Shown here in pieces: positions 16,277 through 24,401 of a stretch of DNA of 64,000 nucleotides; the stretch's first letter is position 1; each line of letters starts with the position of its first letter. Below the pieces are notes generated by a model. The model searched no databases and was not told the origin of the DNA. It worked only from the letters and a program-made list of their open reading frames with translations. Source of the DNA: Beijerinckiaceae bacterium (lineage in GTDB: Bacteria > Pseudomonadota > Alphaproteobacteria > Rhizobiales > Beijerinckiaceae); the NCBI GenBank assembly GCA_947452455.1, contig CANGBX010000005.1, positions 1 through 64,000 on the forward strand. The letters are read 5' to 3'. The position numbers and the translations under genes are program-made.

Positions 16277-17458
16277 ATGTCTGTCACGCATACGCAAGTT
16301 GGCATTGTCGGTTCGGGTCCTGCCGGGCTTTTGCTGGCGCAATTGCTCGATAAGGCGGGTGTCTCCAGCATTATTCTGGAGCGCAAAGACCGTGCTTATG
16401 TCGAGGGGCGTATACGTGCGGGCGTATTGGAGCAGGGCACGGTTGATCTCTTGAATGAAGCCGGCGTCGGCGAGCGCTGCGCGCGCGAAGGCATGGTGCA
16501 CAAGGGCTGCTATATTTCGATTGAAGATGAGCGTTTCGAGATCAATTTCGAAGAGCTCACCGGCGGCAAACATGTGGTTGTCTATGGTCAGACGGAAGTC
16601 ACCAAGGATCTCATCAATGCTCGCCTCGCTTCAGGCGGTGATCTGCGTTTTGATTGCGACAATGTCGCTATTCACGACATTGAAACGGACAAGCCGCGCC
16701 TGACCTATCAGAAAGATGGTGCGGCGCACGAAGTGCAATGTGATTTCATTGCAGGCTGCGATGGTTTTCACGGTATTGCGCGCCAGACCATTCCGGCTGA
16801 TCTGCTGAAAATCTATGAGCGCGTTTATCCGTTCGGCTGGCTCGGCATTTTGGCGGAAGCGCCACCCGTTGCCGATGAGCTGATCTATGCGCGCCACACA
16901 CGTGGCTTTGCGCTTTATTCCATGCGTTCCACCAAAGTCGTGCGCCATTACATTCAATGCCTGCCCGATACAGATCCCGATGATTGGTCGGATGATCGCA
17001 TCTGGGATGAGTTGCGGTTGCGCCTGCCCCAGGCTGATCAGGACAAGCTCGTGACCGGGCGTGTGTTCGAGAAAAGCGTCACACCGATGCGCTCTTTCGT
17101 GTGCGAAAAAATGCGCCACGGCCGTTTGTTCTTGGCGGGAGATGCGGCTCATATCGTGCCGCCAACAGGCGCCAAAGGGCTTAATCTCGCAGCCAGCGAT
17201 ATTTATTATCTGCGCAATGCCATTGTCTCTTATTACAAAACCAAATCGCAGGACGGGCTCGACACTTATTCTGACAAGGCGCTCGCGCGCATCTGGAAGG
17301 CGCAGCGTTTCTCGTGGTGGATGACGAGCATGCTGCATAATTTCAGCACATCAGATGATTTCGATGCACGTGTGCGCGGCGCCGAGCTCGCCTATATTCT
17401 GTCATCGCGCGCAGGGCAGACATCGCTTGCCGAGAATTATGTCGGCTTGCCGTTTTAG
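16277..17458 (+). CDS. pobA: 4-hydroxybenzoate 3-monooxygenase
   Basis: A 393-residue FAD-dependent aromatic hydroxylase converting 4-hydroxybenzoate, NADPH and oxygen to protocatechuate. FAD motifs: GIVGSGPAGLL near the N-terminus and GDAAHIVPPTGAKGLN around residue 283. RAGVLEQGTVDLL and the length (family about 394) are typical of PobA. The ATG at 16277 follows CTGGAG; a TTG six bases earlier is less likely. The usual divergent pobR regulator and protocatechuate ring-cleavage genes are not beside it. Confidence 0.93.
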   Translation: MSVTHTQVGIVGSGPAGLLLAQLLDKAGVSSIILERKDRAYVEGRIRAGVLEQGTVDLLNEAGVGERCAREGMVHKGCYISIEDERFEINFEELTGGKHVVVYGQTEVTKDLINARLASGGDLRFDCDNVAIHDIETDKPRLTYQKDGAAHEVQCDFIAGCDGFHGIARQTIPADLLKIYERVYPFGWLGILAEAPPVADELIYARHTRGFALYSMRSTKVVRHYIQCLPDTDPDDWSDDRIWDELRLRLPQADQDKLVTGRVFEKSVTPMRSFVCEKMRHGRLFLAGDAAHIVPPTGAKGLNLAASDIYYLRNAIVSYYKTKSQDGLDTYSDKALARIWKAQRFSWWMTSMLHNFSTSDDFDARVRGAELAYILSSRAGQTSLAENYVGLPF

Positions 17459-17462
17459 ACAC

Positions 17463-17542
17463 CGTCATTGCACGTCAAGATCGAGATTATCTTGAGGTAA
17501 CTTGTGAGGCCTCTGGTTTGCTTCGCTACGCTCGCAATGACG
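17463..17542. repeat. Palindromic intergenic repeat, copy 2 (degenerate left arm)
   Basis: Starts CGTCATTGCACGTC, a decayed left end, and ends with a good right arm CTCTGGTTTGCTTCGCTACGCTCGCAATGACG. It begins 4 bases after the pobA stop. Its right half is the near-complement of the left half of copy 3, so the two together can fold into one large hairpin. Confidence 0.8.
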
Positions 17543-17566
17543 GAGCATAGTGCCAGATTTCTCAGC

Positions 17567-17651
17567 CGTCATTGCGAGGAGCGAAGCGACGAAGCAAACC
17601 AGAGGCCTCACGTGTTACCTCTGATTTGCTTCGCTTACGCTCGCAATGACG
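17567..17651. repeat. Palindromic intergenic repeat, copy 3
   Basis: A full-length 85-base copy, CGTCATTGCGAGGAGCGAAG ... CTCGCAATGACG, lying 24 bases after copy 2 between the convergent pobA and aldolase genes. Confidence 0.85.
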
Positions 17652-17659
17652 ATTCATGA

Positions 17660-17686
17660 AAAAAGGGCCGCTCTCGCGGCCCTTTT
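17660..17686 (-). terminator. Terminator of the class II aldolase gene
   Basis: An 11-bp stem AAAAGGGCCGC / GCGGCCCTTTT with loop TCTC, 4 bases past the aldolase stop on the minus strand and followed there by a run of Ts. It lies against repeat copy 3. Confidence 0.8.
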
Positions 17687-17690
17687 CTTG

Positions 17691-18425
17691 TTAAGCGTTT
17701 TCGACGCCCAATTCCCAATCGTTTGGCAGAAGGCCCGAGCTCATGCCGCCTTCGACATAATATTTCCAGAGCTTCTTCACATGGGGCACGCGCTTGAAGT
17801 CGCGCAGGAAGGAAGCCATGTCGGTGTCAGACAGTGGGCGCACCTTGCCGATAGACGCGGCATTATACATAGCCTCGCCATTCTCAACGAAATGCACAGA
17901 ATCAACGAGCACAGCGGGAACTGACTCGGCGCAGACAACCTGACCATGCGCGCGGATCTGCATCGCGTGATGCGGGCCCAGAGTTTTGGCGACAGCGCGG
18001 CCGAGTTCCGAGCTCGCCACATGCGAGGGATCATCATGCACCGGCATGCCAGAGACCCAGCGCACAGCATGGTTCTTCAACGGCAGCAATTCGACGCCTT
18101 CGACCAGCGTGAAGACATTGGTGATGTCATGATGGAAATGGGCGACCGAATTAACATCGGGGCGTGCGCGCAAAATTTCGCCATGCAGGAACACTTCTGC
18201 GGGCGGGCGCTGGCCCGGAGGGCCCGAGAGCATTTTGCCATCATAATCGCAGATCAGCAGATGTTCGGGGCGAAGACCCGAGCGTGGCTGGTCAAAACCC
18301 TGAATGAGATAGGCATCACGACCGGGAATGCGGGCAGACACATGGCCGCTATAGCCCATGATTTTCAGATCGTTCAGCAGCAGCGTGCAGGCCGCAACCT
18401 GCATGCGCAAAAGATTGTCACTCAT
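17691..18425 (-). CDS. Class II aldolase/adducin family protein
   Basis: A 244-residue cytosolic protein of the class II aldolase fold. Predicted zinc ligands H96 and H98 (AHFHHD) and H160 (RAHGQ), and the catalytic acid E77 (RPPAEVFLHGEI), are all present, so it should be active. In this superfamily close forms act as aldolases or as decarboxylases of hydroxy-aromatic or hydroxy-oxo acids. It lies 42 bases downstream of the 2OG-Fe oxygenase on the same strand and may be co-transcribed with it. The substrate is unknown. Confidence 0.82.
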   Translation of the reverse strand: MSDNLLRMQVAACTLLLNDLKIMGYSGHVSARIPGRDAYLIQGFDQPRSGLRPEHLLICDYDGKMLSGPPGQRPPAEVFLHGEILRARPDVNSVAHFHHDITNVFTLVEGVELLPLKNHAVRWVSGMPVHDDPSHVASSELGRAVAKTLGPHHAMQIRAHGQVVCAESVPAVLVDSVHFVENGEAMYNAASIGKVRPLSDTDMASFLRDFKRVPHVKKLWKYYVEGGMSSGLLPNDWELGVENA

Positions 18426-18466
18426 CTCATCCTCCGTTGTTTTTCTTCTTGCACCGTGAGCGGCGA

Positions 18467-19099
18467 TTAACGTCCAAACAAAGCGCCGGTGACTTTTTTC
18501 ACCTTGGTTGAAAAGCTGTGGCGGCTTTGCTCGCGCTCGACCACCTCTTGGCTCGTCACCCAGTTCAGCTGGATTGCGCGGCGCGGGCCTTCTGACGGGT
18601 TATGTCCGTGCCATGAATTGTCCGAGCGGCGGAACATGAGCAGCGTGCCGCCATAGGGCGGGACTTCCGCGACATAATCATTGAGGTCCGTGCCCGAACG
18701 CAGAATACGCAGTCGGCCACCATCTGCTTCCCAGCCTTCATTCATATAGAGAAGAACGGTGATCAGCTTGGTTTTGGAATCGGTATGAATCTCGCCATCG
18801 CGCTGACGCACGAAGCCGCGCACTGTGTACATGGTCGGGCGGCCGGTCAGATCAATGTCGAATTTTTCTTCGACCATTTTTTTGAACTCATCTCCCAGCA
18901 TCTCATCCATGAGCGCGGCGAAATGGCCTTCAATCGTCAGCTCGGCTGGCGGATGCGAGCCGGGGCCTGGCACAGTCGGATAATCTTTCGAGACTTCCTT
19001 GAAGAGCTCGGGCTTGATGAAATTTTCGACGATCATCCATTCATAGGGATCGCGCTGCAGCGGCGTGCGGGCGAGAGCGTCGATATCAAGATAGGTCAT
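18467..19099 (-). CDS. 2-oxoglutarate/Fe(II)-dependent oxygenase superfamily protein
   Basis: A 210-residue protein with the double-stranded beta-helix iron site: H105-x-D107 in GEIHTDSKT, a distal H164 or H166 in SWHGHNPS, and R173/R174 for the 2-oxoglutarate carboxylate. It is of the prolyl-4-hydroxylase-like group. The ATG at 19099 gives a typical N-terminus (MTYLDIDALARTPLQ); the longer frame adds 44 residues that do not look coding. No signal peptide. It probably hydroxylates a protein or small molecule; the target is not known. Confidence 0.78.
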   Translation of the reverse strand: MTYLDIDALARTPLQRDPYEWMIVENFIKPELFKEVSKDYPTVPGPGSHPPAELTIEGHFAALMDEMLGDEFKKMVEEKFDIDLTGRPTMYTVRGFVRQRDGEIHTDSKTKLITVLLYMNEGWEADGGRLRILRSGTDLNDYVAEVPPYGGTLLMFRRSDNSWHGHNPSEGPRRAIQLNWVTSQEVVEREQSRHSFSTKVKKVTGALFGR

Positions 19100-19291
19100 G
19101 TGAAGAAGGCTTTCCGGGCTCGGGAGGAAAGGGGCCCCTGATTTGGCCGACAACATGGCGCAAGGTCGGTGGCTTTGCAACGTGAGCGGCGCGGTCAAAT
19201 CCGCGCGGTTTTGCATTTTCAAGCTTGCCAAAGCACCCGAGCTTCAGCTTCATATATTTCCGTTTCTGTTATGTTCGTATTGTTTATCTAA

Positions 19292-20092
19292 ATGATTGTC
19301 GCGTCCAGAGTTTCGCGTTTTGTTCTGATGACCGCTGCGCTCGAAGGGGTGTCGCCTTCTCCCGCATGGGCAGGCGCCTTTCTGCTGGAGCCGGGCCGCT
19401 GGCAGGTGATTTCCACCTATCGGTTCTCCACCTCGAGCTCGAAATATGATGGGAACGGCCTGCGCGTTGCCGAAAAACGCTACGGCAAAAGCGAGGGTGC
19501 CAGCCTTATTGAATATGGCTTTGACCGCGACATCACTTTGCTCATGTCGCCAAGCTTACGCAGCGTGCGAGCGCAAGGCCCGCCCGATACGACCGGCGTC
19601 AACATTGGTGCTTTGGATTTGGGCGCACGCTGGCGGATCTATCGTGAAGGGCCGCAGACCGTGTCTTTTCAAGCGCTCACACGCGTGCCCGCGCGCAGCG
19701 ACCCGCTTTTTATGAGTGAAAACCGTGCCAAAACGGAATTGCGCTTGGGCTATGGGCGCTCTGATCTTCTGTTTCGTGGTCGTGATGCTTTTCTGGATGC
19801 TGGCCTTGTCTGGGCCAAAAGAGCCGAGCCTTGGCGCGATGAACTGCGTACCGAAGTGACCCTTGGCTGGCAGCGTTGGCCGGGTCGGCTCGTTCTCATG
19901 CAGTGGTTTTACTCGGCCTATCCGGGTGCGCCCGGTGAAAGCCGCATGCCCCAGCAATTGAAGATCGAAGGCTCGACCGTGAGCAGCCTTGGTGCGGGTT
20001 GGTCGCTCCAAGTCGGCACTTTCGTCAGTCGGGGCGGGGTATCGACGCGCTATGAGCGCGGCAGCTTGATTGGCCTGTGGCGTAAATTTTAG
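19292..20092 (+). CDS. Hypothetical secreted protein, probable outer-membrane beta-barrel
   Basis: A 266-residue protein with an N-terminal signal-like segment ending SPAWAG (cleavage near residue 27), then alternating hydrophobic/polar beta-strand-like runs (WQVISTYRFSTSSSKYDG, ALDLGARWRIYREG, LRTEVTLGWQRWPG) and a C-terminal aromatic residue (WRKF), as in outer-membrane barrels. I do not recognise a named family with certainty. The upstream region is AT-rich, but no clear ribosome site is seen; an ATG at 19328 is possible. It is divergent from the oxygenase gene and 74 bases before ettA. Confidence 0.6.
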   Translation: MIVASRVSRFVLMTAALEGVSPSPAWAGAFLLEPGRWQVISTYRFSTSSSKYDGNGLRVAEKRYGKSEGASLIEYGFDRDITLLMSPSLRSVRAQGPPDTTGVNIGALDLGARWRIYREGPQTVSFQALTRVPARSDPLFMSENRAKTELRLGYGRSDLLFRGRDAFLDAGLVWAKRAEPWRDELRTEVTLGWQRWPGRLVLMQWFYSAYPGAPGESRMPQQLKIEGSTVSSLGAGWSLQVGTFVSRGGVSTRYERGSLIGLWRKF

Positions 20093-20166
20093 AAAAAGTG
20101 GATTTGGCCGCGCAGAGCCGATAAAAGCAGGCCAGATTTTCTCCAATTTTGGAACGTGATCCGACC

Positions 20167-21819
20167 ATGGCGCGCCAATTCGTCTATCATATGCAGGGCC
20201 TCACCAAGACTTGGCCCGGTGGCAAAAAAGTTCTCGATAACGTCCATCTGTCGTTTTATCCGGATGCGAAGATCGGCGTGCTCGGCGTCAACGGCGCGGG
20301 TAAATCGACACTCTTGCGCATCATGTCGGGCATCGACACGGAATTTACCGGCGAGGGTTGGGTCGCGGATGGTGCGCGTGTCGGCTATCTGCCGCAAGAG
20401 CCCAAGCTCGATGAAAGCTTGGATGTGCGTGGCAATGTCATGCTCGGTGTGAAAGCCAAGAAAGACATTCTCGACCGCTACAATGAACTCGCCATGAATT
20501 ATTCTGACGAGACAGCCGATGAAATGACCAAGCTGCAAGACGAGATCGAGGCACAAAACCTCTGGGATCTCGATGCGCAGGTTGATCAGGCGATGGATGC
20601 TTTGGGCTGCCCCCCCGATGAATGGGAAGTCGCCAAACTCTCAGGCGGTGAGCGTCGTCGCGTGGCGATGTGCAAGCTGCTTCTCGAACAGCCGGAACTT
20701 CTGCTGCTCGACGAGCCGACCAACCATCTCGATGCGGAAACGGTGAATTGGCTCGAAGGTCATTTGCGCAATTATCCGGGCGCCATTCTGATCGTCACCC
20801 ATGACCGTTACTTCCTGGACAATGTCACAGGCTGGATTCTCGAACTCGATCGCGGCCGTGGCATTCCTTATGAGGGCAATTATTCGTCCTGGCTGAAGCA
20901 GAAGCAGAAGCGCTTGGAGCAAGAAGGTCGCGAAGACGAAGCCCGTCAACGCGCATTGGAAGCCGAAAGCGAATGGATTGCTTCTTCGCCGAAAGCCCGT
21001 CAGGCCAAGAGCAAGGCGCGTATCTCGCGCTATGAAGAATTGGTGGCCAAGCAGAATGACAAAGCGCCGACCACTGCACAGATCATCATTCCGGTGGCTG
21101 AGCGTCTGGGCCAGAATGTCATTGAGTTTGAAAATCTTAACAAGGGTTTTGGCGACAAGCTGCTCATTGAAAATCTGTCGTTCAAATTGCCACCCGGCGG
21201 CATTGTCGGTGTGATCGGTCCCAACGGCGCCGGTAAAACCACGCTATTTCGCATGATCACCGAGCAGGACAAGCCCGATGGCGGGTCGATCAAAATAGGT
21301 GAATCCGTGAAGCTTGGTTATGTCGACCAGTCACGCGATGCGCTTGATGCCAACAAAACAGTCTGGGAAGAAATCTCGGGCGGCAATGAAATCATCTATC
21401 TGGGCAAGCGCGAGATCAATTCACGCGGTTATTGCTCGACCTTCAACTTCAAGGGTGCTGACCAGCAGAAAAAAGTCGGCATGCTGTCAGGTGGTGAGCG
21501 CAACCGCGTGCATCTGGCCAAAATGTTGAAGCTCGGTGCGAATGTTCTGCTCCTTGACGAACCGACCAACGATCTCGACGTTGATACGCTGCGTGCGCTC
21601 GAAGATGCTCTGACCGAATATGCCGGCTGCGCCGTCATTATCTCGCATGATCGTTTCTTCTTGGACCGCATCGCCACCCATATGCTCGCCTTTGAAGGCG
21701 ACAGTCATGTGGAATGGTTTGAAGGCAATTTCCAGGATTACGAAGAAGACAAGAAGCGCCGCTTGGGGATCGACTCGATTGTGCCCAAGCGCCTCAAGTA
21801 CAAGAAATTCTCGCGCTAA
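20167..21819 (+). CDS. ettA: Energy-dependent translational throttle protein (ABC-F ATPase)
   Basis: A 550-residue cytosolic ABC-F ATPase that binds the ribosomal E site and gates the first peptide bond in response to ATP/ADP. It has two ABC domains, each with Walker A (GVNGAGKS and GPNGAGKT) and signature (LSGGERRR and LSGGERNR), joined by a charged linker, and ends RLKYKKFSR as EttA proteins do. The ATG at 20167 gives the family N-terminus MARQFVYHMQGL; the frame's upstream TTG is less likely. A strong terminator follows. Confidence 0.95.
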   Translation: MARQFVYHMQGLTKTWPGGKKVLDNVHLSFYPDAKIGVLGVNGAGKSTLLRIMSGIDTEFTGEGWVADGARVGYLPQEPKLDESLDVRGNVMLGVKAKKDILDRYNELAMNYSDETADEMTKLQDEIEAQNLWDLDAQVDQAMDALGCPPDEWEVAKLSGGERRRVAMCKLLLEQPELLLLDEPTNHLDAETVNWLEGHLRNYPGAILIVTHDRYFLDNVTGWILELDRGRGIPYEGNYSSWLKQKQKRLEQEGREDEARQRALEAESEWIASSPKARQAKSKARISRYEELVAKQNDKAPTTAQIIIPVAERLGQNVIEFENLNKGFGDKLLIENLSFKLPPGGIVGVIGPNGAGKTTLFRMITEQDKPDGGSIKIGESVKLGYVDQSRDALDANKTVWEEISGGNEIIYLGKREINSRGYCSTFNFKGADQQKKVGMLSGGERNRVHLAKMLKLGANVLLLDEPTNDLDVDTLRALEDALTEYAGCAVIISHDRFFLDRIATHMLAFEGDSHVEWFEGNFQDYEEDKKRRLGIDSIVPKRLKYKKFSR

Positions 21820-21831
21820 GCATGAGACACG

Positions 21832-21863
21832 AAAAAGGCGGGCTCAGGCCCGCCTTTTTTTTT
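21832..21863 (+). terminator. Rho-independent terminator of ettA
   Basis: A 12-bp stem (AAAAAGGCGGGC / GCCCGCCTTTTT) with loop TCAG and a nine-T tail, starting 12 bases after the ettA stop. The first base of repeat copy 4 follows its T tract. Confidence 0.9.
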
Positions 21864-21945
21864 GTCATTGCGAGGAGCGTAGCAACGAAGCAATCCGGAA
21901 GGCCTAACGCGAAGTCTGGTTTGCTTCGCTGCGCTCGCAATGACG
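21864..21945. repeat. Palindromic intergenic repeat, copy 4
   Basis: An 82-base copy with ends GTCATTGCGAG and CTCGCAATGACG, directly after the T tract of the ettA terminator. Inner arms GAAGCAATCCGG and CTGGTTTGCTTC are partly mismatched. Confidence 0.85.
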
Positions 21946-21969
21946 GCGGAGCCGTCGGCATCTCAATGC

Positions 21970-22051
21970 CGTCATTGCGAGGAGCGAAGCGACGCGGCAA
22001 ACCAGAAGCCACACGCGGAGTCTGGATTGCTTCGCTGCGCTCGCAATGACG
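21970..22051. repeat. Palindromic intergenic repeat, copy 5
   Basis: An 82-base copy, same orientation as copy 4 and 24 bases after it, ending 14 bases before the stop of the minus-strand fumarylacetoacetate-hydrolase-family gene. Confidence 0.85.
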
Positions 22052-22065
22052 GTGAAGTCAGCAAG

Positions 22066-22764
22066 TCAGACAATCTTGATCGACAAATCCGGCAGCTTGT
22101 CGATGGAGACGACAATCACATCACCCTTCACCACAGGTCCGACATTTTCCGGCGTGCCGGAATAAATCACATCACCGGGAAACAGCTCGAAAGCTTCCGA
22201 CAATTTGGCGATCTGTTCGGCCACGCTCCAGATCATCTTGTCGAGGTCGGACTTCTGCTTCACCTCGCCATTGACGGAAAGCTGGATCAGCCCCTTTTCG
22301 AAATGCCCGACCTTTTCAACTGGATGAATCGGGCCAATGGGTGCCGAATGGTCGAACGCCTTGCCGATTTCCCACGGCTTCTTTTCATCCCCCGAAGCGC
22401 GCTGCAAATCGCGGCGTGTCATGTCGAGGCCCACCGCATAGCCGAAGACATGGTCGAGCGCACTTTCGACTGGAATATTCTTGCCGCCTGTTTTCAGTGT
22501 CGCAACGAGCTCGGCTTCGTAATGATAATTCTTTGTCAGTGACGGATAGGGGTTTTCACCCACGTCGCCGATCTTCACGACTTGGATCGCATCGGTTGGC
22601 TTCTGGAAGAAGAACGGCGGCTCGCGTGTCGGGTCAGCGCCCATCTCGCGCGCGTGGGCTGCATAATTGCGACCGATGCAATAGATGCGCCGAACAGGAA
22701 ACACATCGTCTGAACCGACAATCGGGATCAAGGTCGGCTTCACGGAAAAAATCGGTTTGCTCAT
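22066..22764 (-). CDS. Fumarylacetoacetate hydrolase family protein (fumarylpyruvate hydrolase-like)
   Basis: A 232-residue cytosolic enzyme of the FAH fold. The metal ligands E83 and E85 (YHYEAELV) and D114 (VGLDMTRRD) are in place, and the IGRNYAAHAREMG segment is typical of the NagK/YcgM subgroup that splits fumarylpyruvate (gentisate route) or related beta-diketo acids. The ATG at 22764 has GAAGGAG upstream. It begins only about 30 bases past the 3' end of the RNase P RNA gene on the same strand. With pobA and the LigI-like gene it fits aromatic breakdown. Confidence 0.82.
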   Translation of the reverse strand: MSKPIFSVKPTLIPIVGSDDVFPVRRIYCIGRNYAAHAREMGADPTREPPFFFQKPTDAIQVVKIGDVGENPYPSLTKNYHYEAELVATLKTGGKNIPVESALDHVFGYAVGLDMTRRDLQRASGDEKKPWEIGKAFDHSAPIGPIHPVEKVGHFEKGLIQLSVNGEVKQKSDLDKMIWSVAEQIAKLSEAFELFPGDVIYSGTPENVGPVVKGDVIVVSIDKLPDLSIKIV

Positions 22765-22792
22765 GCCGCTGATGCTCCTTCAAAAAATAAAA

Positions 22793-23174
22793 ATGCCAGT
22801 CGGCCTATAAGCCGGGTTCTGTATGGCGCGGATTGCTCCGCACGTGACGGCCATTCCTCTGGGACGATTGTTACCAATCGCCTCTAGCAACCAACCCGGA
22901 CGACGACCCAAAGACAGGCCCGATGCGGTTTCCCGCATCTTGTCATCCCTATTCGGTTTTGCTCCCGGTGGGGCTTGCCATGCGACCCCCATTGCTGGAG
23001 GTCCGGTGCGCTCTTACCGCACCTTTTCACCCTTACCTCGGCCGGAGCCGTGGCGGTTCAATCTCTGTGGCGCTTTCCCTAAGGTCACCCTCGCCGGATG
23101 TTATCCGGCACCGTGTCTCTATGGAGCCCGGACTTTCCTCTGCCTTGCAGCAGCGGCCGTCCGGCCGACTGACC
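22793..23174 (-). ncRNA. rnpB: RNase P RNA (bacterial class A)
   Basis: The catalytic RNA that trims tRNA 5' leaders. On the minus strand, the 3' end carries the hallmark ACAGAACCCGGCTTATAGGC and the 5' part has the conserved GAGGAAAGTCCGGGCTCC run. The ends pair as helix P1: CAGTCGGCC (23171-23163) with GGCCGACTG (22805-22797). A T-rich run follows the 3' end. The exact ends are set from P1 and from the promoter at 23180-23208. No protein gene overlaps it. Confidence 0.95.
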
Positions 23175-23179
23175 TTGGC

Positions 23180-23208
23180 TCTCTAGAGAGCCCGGAGGGG
23201 GCGGTCAA
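23180..23208 (-). promoter_or_regulatory. Probable rnpB promoter
   Basis: On the minus strand TTGACC (-35) and TAGAGA (-10) are 17 bases apart, and the -10 ends 6 bases before the expected 5' end of the RNase P RNA. Placement and spacing both fit a housekeeping promoter. Confidence 0.65.
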
Positions 23209-23300
23209 GCTGCGCCAAGCTTTGACCCTGATCAGATGACGGCCCCTCTGGCATGTGATCTACTTTGATCGGGTTGGGATATTGGACGGGAGCAGGCGTC

Positions 23301-23594
23301 ATGAAAAAAATTCTCCTCGCAGCATCCTTACTTGCGGCTTTGCCGCTCGCAGGCTGCAATACAACGAACGATCGCACGACAAATGGTGCTTTGCTCGGTG
23401 GTGTCACAGGCGCTGCCATTGGCGGCTTGGCCACAGGGCGCGGCTCGGGTGCATTGGTGGGCGGTGCGCTGGGCGCCGCCACTGGGGCTATCATTGGCGC
23501 CAATACAAGCGGGCGCGAAGATCGCCGCCGTTGCACGCGCGTGGCTTATGATCGCTATGGCGACCAATATTGCGTGCGCTGGGTGCGCTATTGA
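23301..23594 (+). CDS. Small lipoprotein with glycine-zipper domain
   Basis: A 97-residue envelope lipoprotein. The signal peptide ends in the lipobox LAGC (Cys20). The middle is a Gly/Ala zipper (GALLGGVTGAAIGGLATG..GALVGGALGAATGAIIGAN) like that of 17-kDa antigen and similar proteins, which packs into or against membranes; the tail is Arg/Tyr-rich with two Cys. The ATG at 23301 follows GGGAGCAGG. A hairpin terminator follows. Confidence 0.85.
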   Translation: MKKILLAASLLAALPLAGCNTTNDRTTNGALLGGVTGAAIGGLATGRGSGALVGGALGAATGAIIGANTSGREDRRRCTRVAYDRYGDQYCVRWVRY

Positions 23595-23608
23595 TGCAAG
23601 CCAACAAG

Positions 23609-23633
23609 CCCCCTCCCATGCGGAGGGGGTTTT
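23609..23633 (+). terminator. Terminator after the glycine-zipper lipoprotein
   Basis: An 8-bp stem CCCCCTCC / GGAGGGGG with a CATGC loop and TTTTG tail, 14 bases after the lipoprotein stop and just before the amidase gene. Confidence 0.8.
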
Positions 23634-23648
23634 GTTTATGAAGAGGGC

Positions 23649-24401
23649 ATGAGTCAGCCCAAACCGGATTCGCGCCACGCTGCAAAAGTCTTTCCCTCGC
23701 CCAATCATGGCGAGCGCAAAGGCGGTGCGCCCGATATGATCCTCATTCATTACACCGGCATGCCGACCGGCGCAGAAGCCTTGCAGCGGCTGGCCAATCC
23801 TTTGTCGGAAGTCTCCGCGCATTATTTCATCTGGGAAGACGGCGGCATTTTGCAGCTCGTGCCAGAAGCGCGCCGCGCTTGGCATGCAGGTGTTGCGTCA
23901 TGGAATGGCGACAGCGATATCAATTCGCGCTCCATCGGCATTGAGATCGTCAATCCCGGACATGAGGGCGGCTCGCCTGATTTTGCGCCCGAACAGATCG
24001 AGGCCGTAATCGCGCTCTGTGCCGATATCCGCGCGCGCCATCTTATTCCGCAGCATCGCGTGCTGGCTCATTCCGATGTGGCGCCTGCGCGCAAATCCGA
24101 TCCGGGTGAGAAATTCCCTTGGGATGCACTCGCTGCGCGCGGTGTCGGCCATTTCGTCAAACCCGCGCCGATTTCCGGCGGGCGTTTCTTTGCACTGGGC
24201 GATGAGGGCCAGCCTGTTCAAGCTTTGCAAGCCATGTTCGCGATTTATGGCTATGGCCTCAGCGTGACGGGCGTGTTTGATCAGGCGACCGAGCAGGTGG
24301 TGCGCGCCTTCCAGCGTCACTTCCGGCAAGAGCGTGTCGATGGAATTGCCGATGCCTCCACCATCACCACTTTGCGCGATCTGATTGCCGCGCGCGGTTA
24401 G
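23649..24401 (+). CDS. N-acetylmuramoyl-L-alanine amidase with peptidoglycan-binding domain (AmiD-like)
   Basis: A 250-residue zinc amidase that cuts the amide bond between MurNAc and L-Ala. The amidase_2 domain covers residues 20-165: zinc ligand H34 (ILIHYTGM), a middle His in LVPEARRAWHAG, and the late AHSDVAPARKSDPG motif. Residues 185-245 form a PG_binding_1 module (EGQPVQALQAMF..AYGYGL). No signal peptide or lipobox is seen at the chosen ATG (23649), as in cytosolic AmpD-type recyclers, though the C-terminal domain is more AmiD-like. Confidence 0.87.
   Translation: MSQPKPDSRHAAKVFPSPNHGERKGGAPDMILIHYTGMPTGAEALQRLANPLSEVSAHYFIWEDGGILQLVPEARRAWHAGVASWNGDSDINSRSIGIEIVNPGHEGGSPDFAPEQIEAVIALCADIRARHLIPQHRVLAHSDVAPARKSDPGEKFPWDALAARGVGHFVKPAPISGGRFFALGDEGQPVQALQAMFAIYGYGLSVTGVFDQATEQVVRAFQRHFRQERVDGIADASTITTLRDLIAARG

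Noticed and set aside
17463-22051. Repeats considered as a CRISPR array
   Set aside because: Copies are palindromic, 80-87 bases, scattered over 52 kb and have no regular spacers or cas genes.
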